A stretch of 64,000 bases of DNA from contig NW_023501039.1 of assembly GCF_014066305.1 (NCBI RefSeq), forward strand, positions 248,001-312,000, written 5' to 3'. Below the pieces are notes generated by a model. The model had not been told where the DNA came from. It saw nothing but the letters and a program-made list of their open reading frames with translations, and made no database searches. How positions within the stretch are numbered: the stretch's first letter is position 1; every line of letters starts with the position of its first letter. The position numbers and the translations under genes were made by a program. The DNA is from Letharia columbiana. Lineage: Eukaryota > Ascomycota > Lecanoromycetes > Lecanorales > Parmeliaceae. Shown here in pieces: positions 1 to 11,053 of the stretch.

Positions 1-1
1 T

Positions 2-85
2 TTGCAGCCCGCAGCTGAAGGCGAGAGCTGGGCAGATCAGGTCGATCTGGTCCAGGACGCGAAGGCACCGGAAGGGGAATGGTAA
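2..85 (+). CDS. 3' end of an unidentified gene (partial)
   Basis: The first bases read as an open frame of 27 codons ending in TAA, with a peptide rich in Ala, Glu and Asp that finishes GEW-stop. The codon choice is like that of the neighbouring genes and no stop precedes the end. It is too short to recognise a family, and the gene body would lie to the left of the window. It could also be chance open sequence next to the convergent LUC7 gene, so this is a weak call. Confidence 0.3.
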   Translation: MQPAAEGESWADQVDLVQDAKAPEGEW

Positions 86-399
86 TGCAGCAGTTTGCAT
101 TGAATCAAATTCATGGTCAATAGACCTGGCATTTGCATTAGTGAGCGGGCCGTCTCAAGATTCTTGGTGTCTGGGCGTTATGGATTGCTTGGTGGACAGC
201 TTGGTGCAACTAATAGATACCCAAGGCACCCATTGAGAAGGGGCTAAGCTGATTGCACACATACGTGCACTTCTTGTGATGCTTCAAATGCTCTCCTATT
301 CGAGACTGCGAGATCCACATGCAAGAGGGTATCCTCCCTCCGAACGCCTCGCTCAAGAGATAAGCAAGATACAAAAGTGCTTTACACCAACGCTTTCCT
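86..399. other. Intergenic, 3' flanks of convergent genes
   Basis: No coding frame, RNA gene or repeat is supported here. It lies between the possible end of the left-edge gene and the stop codon of LUC7, so it should hold the two 3' untranslated regions and terminators. Confidence 0.5.
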
Positions 400-1380
400 T
401 CACCAGCGGCCTCTCCCTCTAAACCCTCCCCCCCTGAAGCCCCCACCGCCTCTGAACCCTCCTCGGCCACCACCAAAGCCACCCCTATCACCACCCCACC
501 CCTCGTCCCTGGGTGGTCCCCTATCCGCCTCCTCCCTCTGCGGCGGCGCCCTCCCCTTCAATTCTTTCTGCAGCCCCTCCCATGTCTTCCTCATCTGCGC
601 ATAGCCTAAATGCATCTTCCCATAGAAGTGATCCGCCAATCTCCTATCATTATCTAGTCGACTCAGATACGCGCCACACACATCACAGACCTGCAGTTTC
701 TGGTGACCTGAAGGCCCGGAGGTGTCGGAGAGCGATTTCAGTTCTCGTTCTTTTTCTTCTTTGGCGGCTTTGGCGGTGCGGATTTTATGGTGTTCGAGAA
801 CGGCGAGAGCGATGGACGAGGATTCGCCAAGGATTGCGATTTCGAGAAGGCCAGTGTTGATGGAGTGAGTCAGGTCGGATATTTGTTTAAGCTGGGAGGA
901 AGTATCAGCATCAAATCTTAGCAAATGTCACCTTGGGGAGGATATACGAGATCGTTGGTCTGCCTAATCTCATCCGGCGTCTTCTCCAACCGCCTTTGCG
1001 CGGCATCGATCCTTCTATTGCACTCATCGATGTACTTCTGCATATCTCGCATATAGTCGTACTCGAAGCCGTGCTTGCTCTTGTCGGGCGAGGCTTCATA
1101 CTCGGACTTGAGAGGTTCACTATGGACCTTGGGGCAGGGACCGAGATCTTGCTTTGTGTTCGTGAAGAGGTCATGCGGACATGTGCCGACGATATAAGAA
1201 CGGCAGACCTTTGGATCGGTGATAGAGAGCTGTGCGTGTCGTGAGGAGGCGCCGGCGCCCATGAGCTGCTCTGTGAAGTAATGGATCAGTAGATGTTGCA
1301 GAGAGTGGTCTTTGAAGCGCGTTTCTGGGTGAAGAGTGCTCATGCAACTTACCAAGCAGCTTCCGCTGTTCTGCGGCCAT
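400..1380 (-). CDS. LUC7: Luc7-like U1 snRNP component, 280 aa
   Basis: Luc7 proteins belong to the U1 snRNP and help select 5' splice sites in the nucleus. Three exons: 1380-1353, 1270-948 and 891-400; introns of 82 and 56 bp have GTAAGT and GTATAT donors and CAG acceptors. Spliced, the start reads MAAEQRKLLEQLMG, the classic family N-terminus, although the first exon is only 28 bases. Residues 32-59 form the CCCH finger (Cys32, Cys40, Cys55, His59). Residues 186-211 form the second finger, with CDVCGAYLSRLDNDRRLADH as its core and His at 205 and 211. Between them is a helical, coiled-coil-like stretch. The tail is a Gly/Arg/Phe-rich RGG-type segment that probably binds RNA. The length is typical of fungal Luc7. 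The joins restore the continuous family motif QTNDLLKQIS across intron 2, so the model is secure. Confidence 0.95.
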
Positions 1381-1558
1381 AATTGAATATGTCAAATTTC
1401 AATCTGATGTTCAATCTTTTTTTAGTAGAGATGAGACTGGTTGAAATGAAGCAAAGAAACCTTGTAAACGTCAGCCCTATCAAAGTGCTAGCTCTGCTAC
1501 GCGGAGGTAGCTTTCCTCTTCTCCCTTACCATGACAATGCAGCAATTGAGATGAAGGC

Positions 1559-3454
1559 ATGAAACGCTTCTCATGTATCCTACTGTCTCTACTGCTTGGC
1601 CTGCTTGTTTCCGCTGATCCAGACTACAAGGAATTGCTTAATCTCCAGCCGCTAAATCCAGCATCACTGCTTGCTTCGTTCAACTTCTGGAGCAACGCTT
1701 CTTTGCAGTCGTACGAGCAGCAGCATTTCAAGTTCATACCTCGATCGCTTGGGCAAATACTACAGCATGCAAAGACGAGAGAGCTTCATTTGAGATTCAC
1801 CACTGGGAGATGGGACGATGAGAGTTGGGGCGCAAGACCATGGGGAGGAACGAAAGAGGGAGGGACAGGGGTAGAGCTCTGGGCTTGGGTAGAAGCAGAC
1901 TCGGATGCTGGGTACGGAGAAAAAGTTGAGGTAGATGAAAATTGACTGACTCAGAGGCAGTTCATTTGCTAGATGGGTCACCCTCAATAACGCTCTTTCG
2001 GGCCTGTTCTGCGCTTCGCTCAATTTCATCGATTCCACGCGGACTACAAGACCTCGCATGACATTCGATCCGGCCAGCAGTGTTACTGATGCTTCATCGG
2101 AAAGCCTCTTTCTTTTGCATGGCACTTTGCCTAGAGAAGTCGTCTGTACAGAGAACTTGACCCCTTTCCTGAAGCTGCTCCCATGCAAGGGCAAAGCTGG
2201 GATAGCAAGCCTACTGGATGGGCACAAGCTCTTTGACGCTTCATGGCAGAGTATGGCTATCGATGTACGCTTGGTATGTCCAGAGGACCGATCTGAATGC
2301 AGCATTGAAATGGAGCAGACCGTGGACATGGTGCTGGACGTTGACCGGTCAAAGCGGCCTCGAGGTATGATGGGTAGTTTCATCTCACGACTAATTCACT
2401 GTTGACGCTCGAAGATAATCCAATCCCACGTCCAATACCTAGCGAGAACCTTCAATGCGACCAGTCCAAGCCATACGCTGGCAACGAAGCTTGCTACCCT
2501 TCAGATGCCAACCTCGGGCAGTCGTGGACTCTAGCCGAGATATTCGGCCGCCCAATTCAAGGCTCCTGTCTCGCCGGAGACCCTCATAGCCAGCTTCGCG
2601 ACTCAGTCTGCATCAACATACCGCACGAGCGTGAAGTCAATGCTTACGGAGACGTGGTTGAAACCAAAAACGCAGCAGGAACAAGCAGATGCTTCGCCAT
2701 ACCGGCATCCAAACCTTTCGAAATTGTGCTCTCACACATAGGGCCGCAAACCTTCAACGATGTCTCCCAACCATCTCTTCACGCCTCGCGATCCTTCACA
2801 GGCCACGGCCAAGAGCGCGGCGGTGTCCAGACTCTTCTCACCAACCCTTCCACAACCTCATCCATCGAATTCGTCTACTTCGAAACCCTCCCTTGGTTCA
2901 TGAAACCCTACCTCCATACCCTTAGCGCCCGCCTCGCCACCTCCTCGATCACAAGCCCCGACATAATACAAGAGACGTTCTACCGCCCAGCCCTGGACCG
3001 CCGGCGCGGCACCCAGCTCGAACTTCTTGTCTCTGTCCCTGCGGATTCAACCGTCATCCTCACCTACGACTTTGACAAAGCCATTCTTCGCTATACCGAG
3101 TACCCTCCTGACGCCAATCGTGGATTCGATGTCGCGCCTGCTGTCATTCGACTGTTGCCACCCTTCGGAAACGAGTCGTCGATCTCTCAAGCACCCGTGT
3201 ATATCCGAACAAGCAGTCTCCTTCTTCCGCTACCGACCCCGGATTTCAGTATGCCTTATAACGTAATCATCTTGACAAGTACGGTAATGGCTCTGGCATT
3301 TGGCATGATCTTCAACCTGCTGGTGAGAAGGTTCGTCGGGGCTGACGAAGTCGAGGGTTGGAATCTGGCAGCATTGAAGGCGAAAGCTAGGGGAAGGGTG
3401 ACGGTCTTGCTGGACAAATTACTAGGGAAGGGGAAGGAGAAGAAGATACAATAG
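1559..3454 (+). CDS. GPI16: GPI transamidase subunit Gpi16/PIG-T, 598 aa
   Basis: Gpi16 is the PIG-T subunit of the ER GPI-transamidase, which attaches preassembled GPI anchors to proteins. Exons 1559-1911, 1961-2364 and 2415-3454 are joined over introns of 49 and 50 bp (GTACGG..GGCAG; GTATGA..GAAG). Residues 1-19 are a signal peptide ending in SADP. The middle carries family-typical stretches such as LHGTLPREVVCTENLTPFLK and LPCKGKAGIASLLDGHKLFD, then SKRPRDNPIPRP across intron 2. One membrane helix near residues 534-556 is followed by a short basic tail, as expected for this type I ER protein. The acceptor at 1960 was chosen because it restores the conserved ARWVTL; the acceptor at 1990 is also in frame but would lose it. 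It is divergent from LUC7, with 178 bp between the two starts. Confidence 0.94.
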
Positions 3455-4106
3455 TGAGTAGCTAGGACATACAAATCGCGGTCGTTCAAAAACTATTTGG
3501 TACGACTCCAGATGGTGATTTCCTTATAAAAGTGAGCACTTGTCTCTGAAGCAATTATTGAAAAGAAAATCCGTTTTGAATCTCAACTAACTGCCGAATG
3601 AAGAACCGCAGTTTATGGAACTATTTACATTGAGAGCAGCTACTCTCTTCGCACTGTAGAGTACCGAAACAGCCTCGATCTCGACTTCTGCTAGACTGAA
3701 TCCATTTTTTCATACCGCGCGAGATGAACCTCAATGCCGAAATTGCTCCGTCTATGCAATTTTCCCTTCCTTCGCACCGTACGGAAGGAGTTTGCATGAA
3801 CAAGTCTACGCAATGACCATCCACGCTAGCCTGTGAAGTACTCTGTCCAACATCATCCCCTATACTCATCACCAACGATAACAAGCTTTCAAACACCAGT
3901 GGACTCCGTAGCACCGGAAGCCAGTCCAGCGAGCTCGACCTCATATCCCAAACGGATGATTTCCGTCCCGAAACGTAGAAAGTCCTCGCGCTTTTCCGCA
4001 CACGCCTTCGACGTCGACGTCGTAACATGCGTACAAATCCAGCTCGAAACACGCACCATATACCTCGATCCATAGTGTCTCGCATTTATAATGTCTCGCG
4101 AACGTT
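3455..4106. other. Intergenic, convergent 3' flanks
   Basis: This stretch separates the stop codons of GPI16 and the BYE1-like gene. Frames on both strands are open for 80-150 codons but lack any recognisable motif, and one is dominated by an arginine run. I take it as untranslated sequence and see no RNA gene. Confidence 0.5.
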
Positions 4107-7034
4107 CTACTGCGTACCACTCTCGCCCTTCTGCAAACGCTTCACAGTCAGCAAGCCCTTCAACATAGTTAAATCTTCCCTCGCAGCCGGTACATTCTGC
4201 AACAGTTCCCTGATAACAAGGAACTCCGGCACACCCATCGCGACACCCGAGCTTGGGGCTTCCTTTAGGAGCTCACTCACCACGGGTGCACTTGCCAACT
4301 CGCCGAGCGCCTGGCGCGCGGCATCGATACCTGTTACCCCTACGCCTCCGTACTGTTGTTGCTGTGGTGGGTAGGGTGATGGATGGTGGGGCGGCATGTA
4401 GGCGTGTTGAGCTTGAGTTGGACTGCTCGCATATGGGGGCAGGTGTTGGGGAGCAGCGAAGGCGGTGGGAGAATGTTGGAAGCTTGGGTGTTGGCCCATG
4501 TTGGAGGCTTGAGCGCCGCTGCCACCGATGGGGCTGGCAATGGAAGCGGCGTCGTTGTGGCGAGGCGTCTGTTGAGCGGAGGGTGAGTTATTGAGCTTGA
4601 CTGCGAAGGTGAGGAGGAGTGTGCGTTCAGGCCTGGGGTCTTCGATGATGCAATATTCAAGCATTTCGACAAAATCTGGCTTTTTTCCTGCGCCAGCATC
4701 GAGTGTGACGACATATGTATCCTTGACAGAAGAGACCGGACTTTTACCGATAACGCCATAGCGTTTGCGCTCAGTGAAGTAGGTGAAGAGCTTATCGAAC
4801 TGGACTTGGGACTCAGCGTCTGAGTTCGGAGTCACAGCTATGACAATAACGTCTGTTGTTGTACTCCATTTGAGACTGCAGAGGTATTCTTCAGCGCGAT
4901 CCGTAGAGATTCGGCCTTCGATGGTCAAGGAGCTTGGTATCAATGTATGCCAAGGCAGGGTAGCGCTGAGATCAGCCCCTGCAACGTGTCTTCCAGTGCC
5001 ATGAAAGCTCGCAATGCCGGCCATAGCCAGCTTTCCATGCCAGATAGTAGAACCTGGTTCCGCGGTGTAGTCAATTGGCGAATATGGTTCTTCGTCTTCA
5101 GGCTCTTCATCCTTGAGAAGCTGGTCGATCTCCGGATCAGCTTTCACTCCCGATCCTTGCGCTTGCTGGATTATTGACTCTGAAGGTCTCGAGGCTTGGC
5201 GCGTACGCTGAGTTTCAGGATCCGGGCCTTTAACGCCTTGCCACACTTCCTGGATGTTGAAGTTGTTGGCTGATTTCCGCTCTGGAGCAGCAGACGCCCG
5301 TGGTTCGGCGCTTGTATCGACCACTAACGGCTGAGCGGTGGTGGCGGACCCAGCACCAAAGTTCTCTGGAAGCTCAACGGCAGCAGGACTTTGCGGGTTT
5401 TCGATCTCTGGACTCGCCTGCTTGGCGATGCTGGAGTCGATCTCCGAAGGCCTCTTCCTCAATGGCGCTACGAAGGCCGAGTCCATGCTGTCAGCAATAT
5501 GAGATTCATCTTCAATAAGCTCCTCTCCTTTGTGAGTTCTCCTCATCCTTGGCCCCTCCTCTTGGATGAGCACATGTTGCTTCTCTGCCTCTTTCAACAT
5601 TTCCTCCTTCATTTCTTGTAGCTCCTCGCTTGCCATGTCTTTTGGTTCCATTCTGGAGAAGTCGCTGGGTGAGAGTGATCCACTGAGCACACGATCTCTA
5701 AGGGAGGGGTTTTTTTTGGCGTTATGTGAGATCGTGCGGAATTTGTTGGCATATGCCTCAGGGGCTTTCCCAGTGCCAGACCAAAAATTCATAAAGATCG
5801 CTTGCTCTACTAGTAGTCCTAATTTATTACCAAACTCATCGACCTTCTGGCCCTTAGGCAAACTGAAAGCGCCTTGTTTCTCAGCTTGCTTAGTTAGATC
5901 CTTGAAGAGTTTGACCAAAGCCGTTGCAACCCTTTGCCGCTCATCACTTTGTAAATCAGAGGGCTGCTCAACAAGCTCCAGCTGTGGCTGGCCAGCTGTA
6001 GAATCTTTTTTTTTAGATGCCGGGGCGCCAGATTTGCGCCGAGACGGGGGAGGCAACGATGGCGTTTCGGTAATCGGACTAGTGATCTTGCGTGTTTTGC
6101 TCGGAGGTTCCTATGAACATATTAGTATGGAAAAAAAGGAATATACGCGTTTCGAACTCACTGCTTGACTGGGGCTTTGTGCTTCGGGAATGGGCTCTTC
6201 GGGCAGCTTTCTCTTAGTGCTTTCTTTTTTCTCTTCCGCCTTCTTCTCTTCAGGCTTCTTCTCTTCAGGCTTCTTCTCTTCAGGCTTCTTCTCTTCAGGC
6301 TTCTTCTCTTCAGCCTTCTTCTCTTCAGCCTTCTTCTCTTCAGCCTTCTCCTCGTCGACCTTCTCCTCTTGGGGCGGCTGTTCCACTTCGGCAGGCTGCT
6401 CGACCTGGGCTGGAGTGGGGTCGATGTCCATAGCATCATCGTGTATAGCACCATTCTCTTGTGTAATCTCCTTCTGGACTGCGCTCGGTCTGCCCGGTTT
6501 GCGTCCTTTCTTGCCCTTGCCCTTCCGTCCCTTCTTATTTTGCTCCTCGAGTTCACGCTGCCTCTGCCGCTCCTCCCATGGCTTCTCACCGCGCGCTAGT
6601 TGTGCCAGAAGTTCCTTGTGGTCTTTTGGGCGGCATTGCTCACAGTAATACTTTTCCGGTAGCTCATCATCATCATCTGACATTCCCATACACTCATTGT
6701 GCTGCCAGGCGTCGCAATTTTCGCAACATATCATCTTTCGTTCATCATCCTCGTCTTCCACCACGTAGCCGCAAATGCAGCGAATGATGGCCTGTTCTTC
6801 TTCTTCCTCGGGTGGCGGTGTTGGCTCGTTCTTTTTGGACTTGTTGCCTTTTCCACCCCGTTTTGGAGGCGTTGGGACATCTTCAGGCTCGAGAGCTCTG
6901 CTATGCTGGCCTTTCGTAGCTCTTCCTGATCGTCGCGTGCTATCTGTAGGACGCGAGTATTAGCCAAGACTTTGTTTTGGGAATGGGTGGGTCGTAAATA
7001 TCATCAATAATTCAGAATTATGCTTACCTGCCAT
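4107..7034 (-). CDS. BYE1: BYE1-like transcription factor: PHD, TFIIS central and SPOC domains, 930 aa
   Basis: Bye1-type proteins bind RNA polymerase II through a TFIIS-like domain and H3K4-methylated chromatin through a PHD finger. Exons 7034-7028 (only 7 bases), 6943-6162 and 6110-4107; introns of 84 and 51 bp, with donors GTAAGC and GTGAGT. The spliced start reads MADSTRRSGRATKGQ. The PHD finger is at about residues 57-105 (CICGY, MICCENCDAWQHNECMG, YYCEQC). A Lys/Glu/Pro repeat tract follows at about 190-230. The TFIIS central region is at about 318-430 (NKFRTISHNAKKN, RVLSGSLSPSDFSRM). The SPOC domain is at about 615-770 (IWHGKLAMAGIASFHGTGRH). The C-terminus is Pro/Gln-rich. The minute first exon is inferred from splice sites and from the lack of any other in-frame ATG before the finger. 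It is divergent from the ZNF830-like gene. Confidence 0.92.
6235..6350 (-). repeat. 15-bp coding minisatellite (EEKKP/EEKKA)
   Basis: About eight tandem copies of a 15-base unit, TTCTTCTCTTCAGGC on the + strand, encode EEKKP/EEKKA pentapeptides in the BYE1-like linker. The copies are almost identical and the unit is a multiple of three, so copy number can change without breaking the frame. Confidence 0.9.
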
Positions 7035-7670
7035 CTTGCTAACACACTAGACAATCTACTGCAGCTTTGAGGGCGAAATGGCTTATGTGGTCCACACGTG
7101 GGTGTGGATCTCACAGCTAATTCTAGGTGACTGAAGAATCGCAATACACAAAATGTGACAGAACACGAATTGCGCCCCACAGCCGGATCAAATCACTTCA
7201 ACCCAAATCTGCGGACGTCCTTCCTACCAGCACCTGCGAAAGAAGCTCACTTCAAGCGACTCCAACCTCAGAAGCTGGCACCGAAATTTCTGGAATCAAG
7301 ATTTCAGAAGTGACCGTGCGCCGTGTCTTTGTAGCCGTCGCACTTTGTCGTATGATTAGTGCTCTATCAGAATAGGATAGCAATGTCTTGTATGATAAGA
7401 TAGCGACGTGATCGAGGGGCGGTATTTGCGAATGAGCAGAACGGTGGATGGTGGAGTTGAGCTTGTTTGTATGGGACTGGTGCCGGGACTTCAATTTACC
7501 CGGCAAAAAGGTCACATGATCAGCCCTGCCATGTGCCTCCGGACCAATCAAAATAGACCTCGGCTTCCGCAGGATTTATCAATATTTGCTGGACGGAGCA
7601 CAGGTCATCACAGCCAGATATGCTCTTTAGCTGACCGCTACTTGCGTAGCAAGCTTCTAGCTTCTTCGCC
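7035..7670. promoter_or_regulatory. Divergent promoter region, BYE1-like and ZNF830-like genes
   Basis: These 636 bp separate two start codons that point away from each other, so the region should hold both promoters. No TATA box stands out. A CCAAT-type motif occurs in GGACCAATCAAAA (7540-7552), 119 bp before the ZNF830-like start. No coding frame is supported. Confidence 0.5.
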
Positions 7671-8642
7671 ATGGCAGACGTCCGCTCCCTCCTCCGCAAT
7701 GAACGCGCTCAACGCCGAATAAAACACCCCCAAGCCTCATACTCAGCTACAGGTACCTTAGAATGCGCCGTTTGCCATATACCACTAAAATCAGACGTCG
7801 AAGTATGGGACAAACACCTCAAATCTACGCAGCACGCGATGCGGCAAGAACGACTACGATTGAGCACATCCCAACGCCCAAACAGCTCCAATCGACCAGA
7901 AAGAGCTGGAGAAGCAAGCAGTCGAGAAGTTAGCGCAGGAAGCAAGAAGCGGAAAGCAGACGATGGGGACGATGACTCGCGGAAGCGGACGAGGCCTGTC
8001 GTAGACGTACCTGGAGGCTTCTTTGACGAAGCCATCGAGGCCAATAACGCGAATACCAAGCCTGTTATTGAAGAAACGAACCTGCCATTGGAACGAGACG
8101 CAGTCACGAAACCACTCCAAGGCTTCGTCCGTGCGAACGGTGCTCCTCCAAACCTGGCCCCCATAAATCCTCTCACCAACCCCACAACCCAGCCGTCAGC
8201 AGCCCCCATTGACGAGAACGAATGGGCAGCCTTCGAACGCGACGTCGCTACTCCACCTCCAGATCCCTCTGCTCCCACTGCTCTCACAGCTGCTGCAACT
8301 ATCACTGCTGCGCCTATGACCGCAGCCGAACTAGCAGCACAGTCCCGCGAGCAAGCCAGTTTGCAAGGCAGGGAAAGAAGAGAAGCGGAAGTGGAAGGGG
8401 AGAAAGAAGATGCCGCTAGGGCGCTGGAGGACGAGTTTGATGAGATGGAGGGGCTTGAGGAAAGGGTCAGACGGTTGAGGGAGAAGAGGGAGGAGTTGAG
8501 ATTACGGAGGGCCAAGGAAGCTAATGAAAGGCTCGAAGACGGAGCGAAGGACGAAGAGGGCAAGCGTGCTGGCGGGGTGGAAGAGGATGAAGAAAGTGAA
8601 GATGAAGAGGACGATGACGGATGGGGTGCTTGGGGGAGGTGA
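7671..8642 (+). CDS. ZNF830/CCDC16-like C2H2 zinc-finger protein, 323 aa
   Basis: Single exon. Residues 1-65 match the conserved N-terminus of the ZNF830 (CCDC16) group: MADVRSLLRNERAQRRI, then a matrin-type C2H2 finger (LECAVCHIPLKSDVEVWDKH followed by LKSTQH). The middle is low-complexity, with a basic KKRKADDGDDDSRKR stretch that could be a nuclear signal and a recurrent GFFDEAIEA-type motif. The last 110 residues are a charged coiled coil (EEMEGLEERVRRLREKREEL-like) ending in an acidic tail and WGAWGR. In animals and yeasts this family associates with the spliceosome and genome maintenance; that role is inferred here. The ATG lies in a CGCCATGG context. The stop is only 200 bp from the stop of URN1, which converges on it. 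Confidence 0.85.
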   Translation: MADVRSLLRNERAQRRIKHPQASYSATGTLECAVCHIPLKSDVEVWDKHLKSTQHAMRQERLRLSTSQRPNSSNRPERAGEASSREVSAGSKKRKADDGDDDSRKRTRPVVDVPGGFFDEAIEANNANTKPVIEETNLPLERDAVTKPLQGFVRANGAPPNLAPINPLTNPTTQPSAAPIDENEWAAFERDVATPPPDPSAPTALTAAATITAAPMTAAELAAQSREQASLQGRERREAEVEGEKEDAARALEDEFDEMEGLEERVRRLREKREELRLRRAKEANERLEDGAKDEEGKRAGGVEEDEESEDEEDDDGWGAWGR

Positions 8643-8842
8643 CACGTAACGTTGAGGATTTGATGTTCAATATGATAGTGTTTTAGCGGGTCTTTGACCA
8701 CACGTCACAGTGACGATCTTATGGAATGGTATAATTTACAGGTGTATCAACTGAGGTTTTGCTCATGAGCGGAAATGAACATCGGATCTGATCTCTCATC
8801 TGGAGTCACTGCTGCGGCTCATGGCTTTGCTGTGATAGATAA

Positions 8843-10665
8843 TCACTCCTCTTCCGCCATGTGTCCCAGTAGCCCTTCTTTTCCAACTCTCATAGCTCTC
8901 TGAACTTCCTCTTCGCCCTCGCGTAGCATACCCTTGCTGTATCTCAAAGCGCCGTTCTGCCTTCTCTTCTCTCCTTGTACCTGTCTTTGGCGCTCCGCCA
9001 GCGCCTCTTGCCTTCGCTGACGCTCCTGCCTCTCTTTGGCCTGAGCTTCTTGCTCTTCGAGTGAGATCTCAACTTTGGTCGGAGCGGGTGGCAAGGTAGA
9101 TATATGTGCTTCTATCAATGGGTCTCGGATGGCTGGTCGTAGTGAGATGTAGCGGAGATCTGTCAGAAGGGTCGCTGGCAGGGCGTGGATCGTGATAGAT
9201 TCGTTGAGTGCGTAGAGTGGAGTCGACTTCAGTAGCTTAATTAGGTCGGATTTCAGAGTGACTTCTGGAAGTTTGAGACGGCTGATATAATCGCGATACC
9301 ATTTCTCCCGATCCTTGTCAGAAAGCTTGTTGTTGTGCATCTCAGGCTCTTTTTTGTACTTCCTCCGAAATTCAGGCCAGTAGAGCTTAGGCGTAGCATT
9401 CTTCTGCAAGAAGGCAAAGTATGGTATCTTCGGGTCCTTCTTCTCTTCTTTCTCTCGCTGTTCCTTCAAGCGTTGAATAGTATCCCGAGTCCATTCACCC
9501 CATACCTCCTTCCTCGATCGCATGTTTGGCAGTACTGTATAACGCTCTTCCTCCACGATATAGCCGGCCTCGATGACCTTCTCCCAAGTCGTATATGGAC
9601 TGATCCCCTGGTCACTCAACATATCCTTGAACAACGCTTTTGCATCTTCTTCAGTCAGAGCCAAGCCTTCGGCGCCTTCTACCAACTCCGCGCCACCGCC
9701 GTCACCATACTCGCCCGGATCCAACCCGTAGTCTTGGCCCATGGCAGCAAGTTGAAACGCTATGTCGTCTTCATTAAATTCAACCGCTTGCTCAATGTTC
9801 TCGTCTTCTGTCTTTTGACGCTTGGATGGATTTTCAACGTCCTCGTCATCCGTGACTTCGACCTCCTCGTACTCTTCGTCGTCGCTATCTAATGCCTGTC
9901 GGTCCGTCTGTTGATTGGTAGCAAGGCTGGTTACCGGCGCTGGAGCCGCCGTTGGAGTTCCATTTGCAGCTGTTGCTAGCACGGTCTCTGCTTCAGCTTG
10001 CTCTTCATCTTCCATGTCGCCGCTCTCGCCGCATTCTTGTCTGGTCCTCTTTTCCCGTTCCTGCCTGTCAAATTCGGTCAGGCTTGGCAACACATTCGAA
10101 GGAATCCTCCAAAAGCTCTCATTCTTCTCAGGATTGTACACAAAACGTCTTCCAAGCTTCGTCTTCACCAATACCCATGGTTCGCATCCAGGGATATCGT
10201 ATTTCGACTTGGATCTGTCTTTCGGTTGAAGCTTCTGTTGGTTGGCGTGTCCTCCTCTGCTACCCCCGCTCCCGCGATAATCGATTCTATTGCCATGTGG
10301 ATGATTGCCAATGCCTCCAAACGTGGGAAGACCTCCACTGATGCCAAACGAATTGTTTAAACGGTGTCCGTTAAATGAAAGCCCTGTGATACCGTTCGGA
10401 GCTTGTTGCGAATACCGCACAGCGGGCTGCGGAGCCTGCGAAGGACGTACATATGTAGATTGTTTGGTCAAGTCATGGTGATAGTAAGCCTGGCCTAGGT
10501 CCGGCGGTAAGTTTTAGCAAATTGCTACACTTCATATTTGGGGGAGCAAGTTCAAAAAGCAGCTCTTGGATGTGACTTACCCGTAGGAGCTTTGTGTTCC
10601 GTCCACCCTTCCGGGAGGGGCGAAGGTTCCAGCCTAGCGGCGGGCTTGTGAGTTGACTTGAGCAT
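8843..10665 (-). CDS. URN1: URN1-like WW/FF-domain splicing factor, 578 aa
   Basis: Urn1-type proteins are small relatives of Prp40/TCERG1 and associate with the spliceosome. Exons 10665-10581 and 10494-8843 join over an 86 bp intron (GTAAGT..CCTAG). Joining restores the first WW domain, LPEGWTEHKAPTG then QAYYHHDLTKQSTYVRP; its second Trp is Tyr. A second WW-like segment (EPWVLVKTKLGRRFVYNP, then ESFWRIP) lies near residue 130. After an acidic linker come FF domains (EDAKALFKDMLSDQGISPYT, then IPYFAFLQKNATPKLYWPEF). The C-terminal third is a Gln/Arg/Glu-rich coiled coil. An in-frame TAG sits just upstream of the ATG at 10665, so the start is tightly bounded. That start lies inside the last codons of the neighbouring same-strand ORF, an unusual arrangement. 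Confidence 0.88.
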
Positions 10666-11053
10666 GTGCGCTGCGGGCTAGTAGTTTGAATTGAGCCTGA
10701 ATGTGACGAATCTCTTCTAATTGTGCGTAAAAGGGCTCCACTGAAGGGTGGTCCGGTTGTAGCAAGTACTGTTCTGAGCTGGTGAGAGCTGCCCACGGAT
10801 TCGCGGCAACAGTGGTCAGGATATCGTCAGTAGGGGTAAGCTTTGGGTGCTTTGCCCTTTCTCGAGCAGTCAACCGCGGAGGTTTTGTTGCAGAGGGATC
10901 TACTACTGCTGTGGTAGCATCGGCGTGTTCAAGCTTGAGTTTTGCTCGAGCTTCGCCAAGCGATTTCTGAGCAGCGAGCTGTGAAGATGTTTTGCTGAGA
11001 TGTTGTTGCTGTGACGAAGCAACTGCAAGCCTGGGAACTCCTGTGCTGTTCAT
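10634..11053 (-). CDS. Small hypothetical protein, 139 aa
   Basis: A single-exon frame starting MNSTGVPRLAVASSQQQ. It is rich in Ala, Gln and Ser at first, then has a more ordered second half (LTARERAKHPKLTPTDDILT; NPWAALTSSEQYLLQPDHPS; EEIRHIQAQFKLLAR) with a predicted helical end. No signal peptide, membrane segment or domain is recognised. Codon use resembles the neighbours and the frame runs cleanly from ATG to TAG, which argues that it is real. It overlaps the URN1-like first exon by 32 bases in another frame on the same strand, so the two may share a transcript, or URN1 may use a promoter inside this gene. No function is assigned. Confidence 0.6.
   Translation of the reverse strand: MNSTGVPRLAVASSQQQHLSKTSSQLAAQKSLGEARAKLKLEHADATTAVVDPSATKPPRLTARERAKHPKLTPTDDILTTVAANPWAALTSSEQYLLQPDHPSVEPFYAQLEEIRHIQAQFKLLARSAHAQVNSQARR

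Noticed and set aside
3621..4085. 154-codon minus-strand ORF with an arginine run
   Set aside because: No family features; sits between two convergent 3' ends.
6165..6648. Antisense ORFs rich in Ser/Phe/Leu over the BYE1-like gene
   Set aside because: Mirror of the Lys/Glu repeat tract; low-complexity shadows of a well-supported gene.
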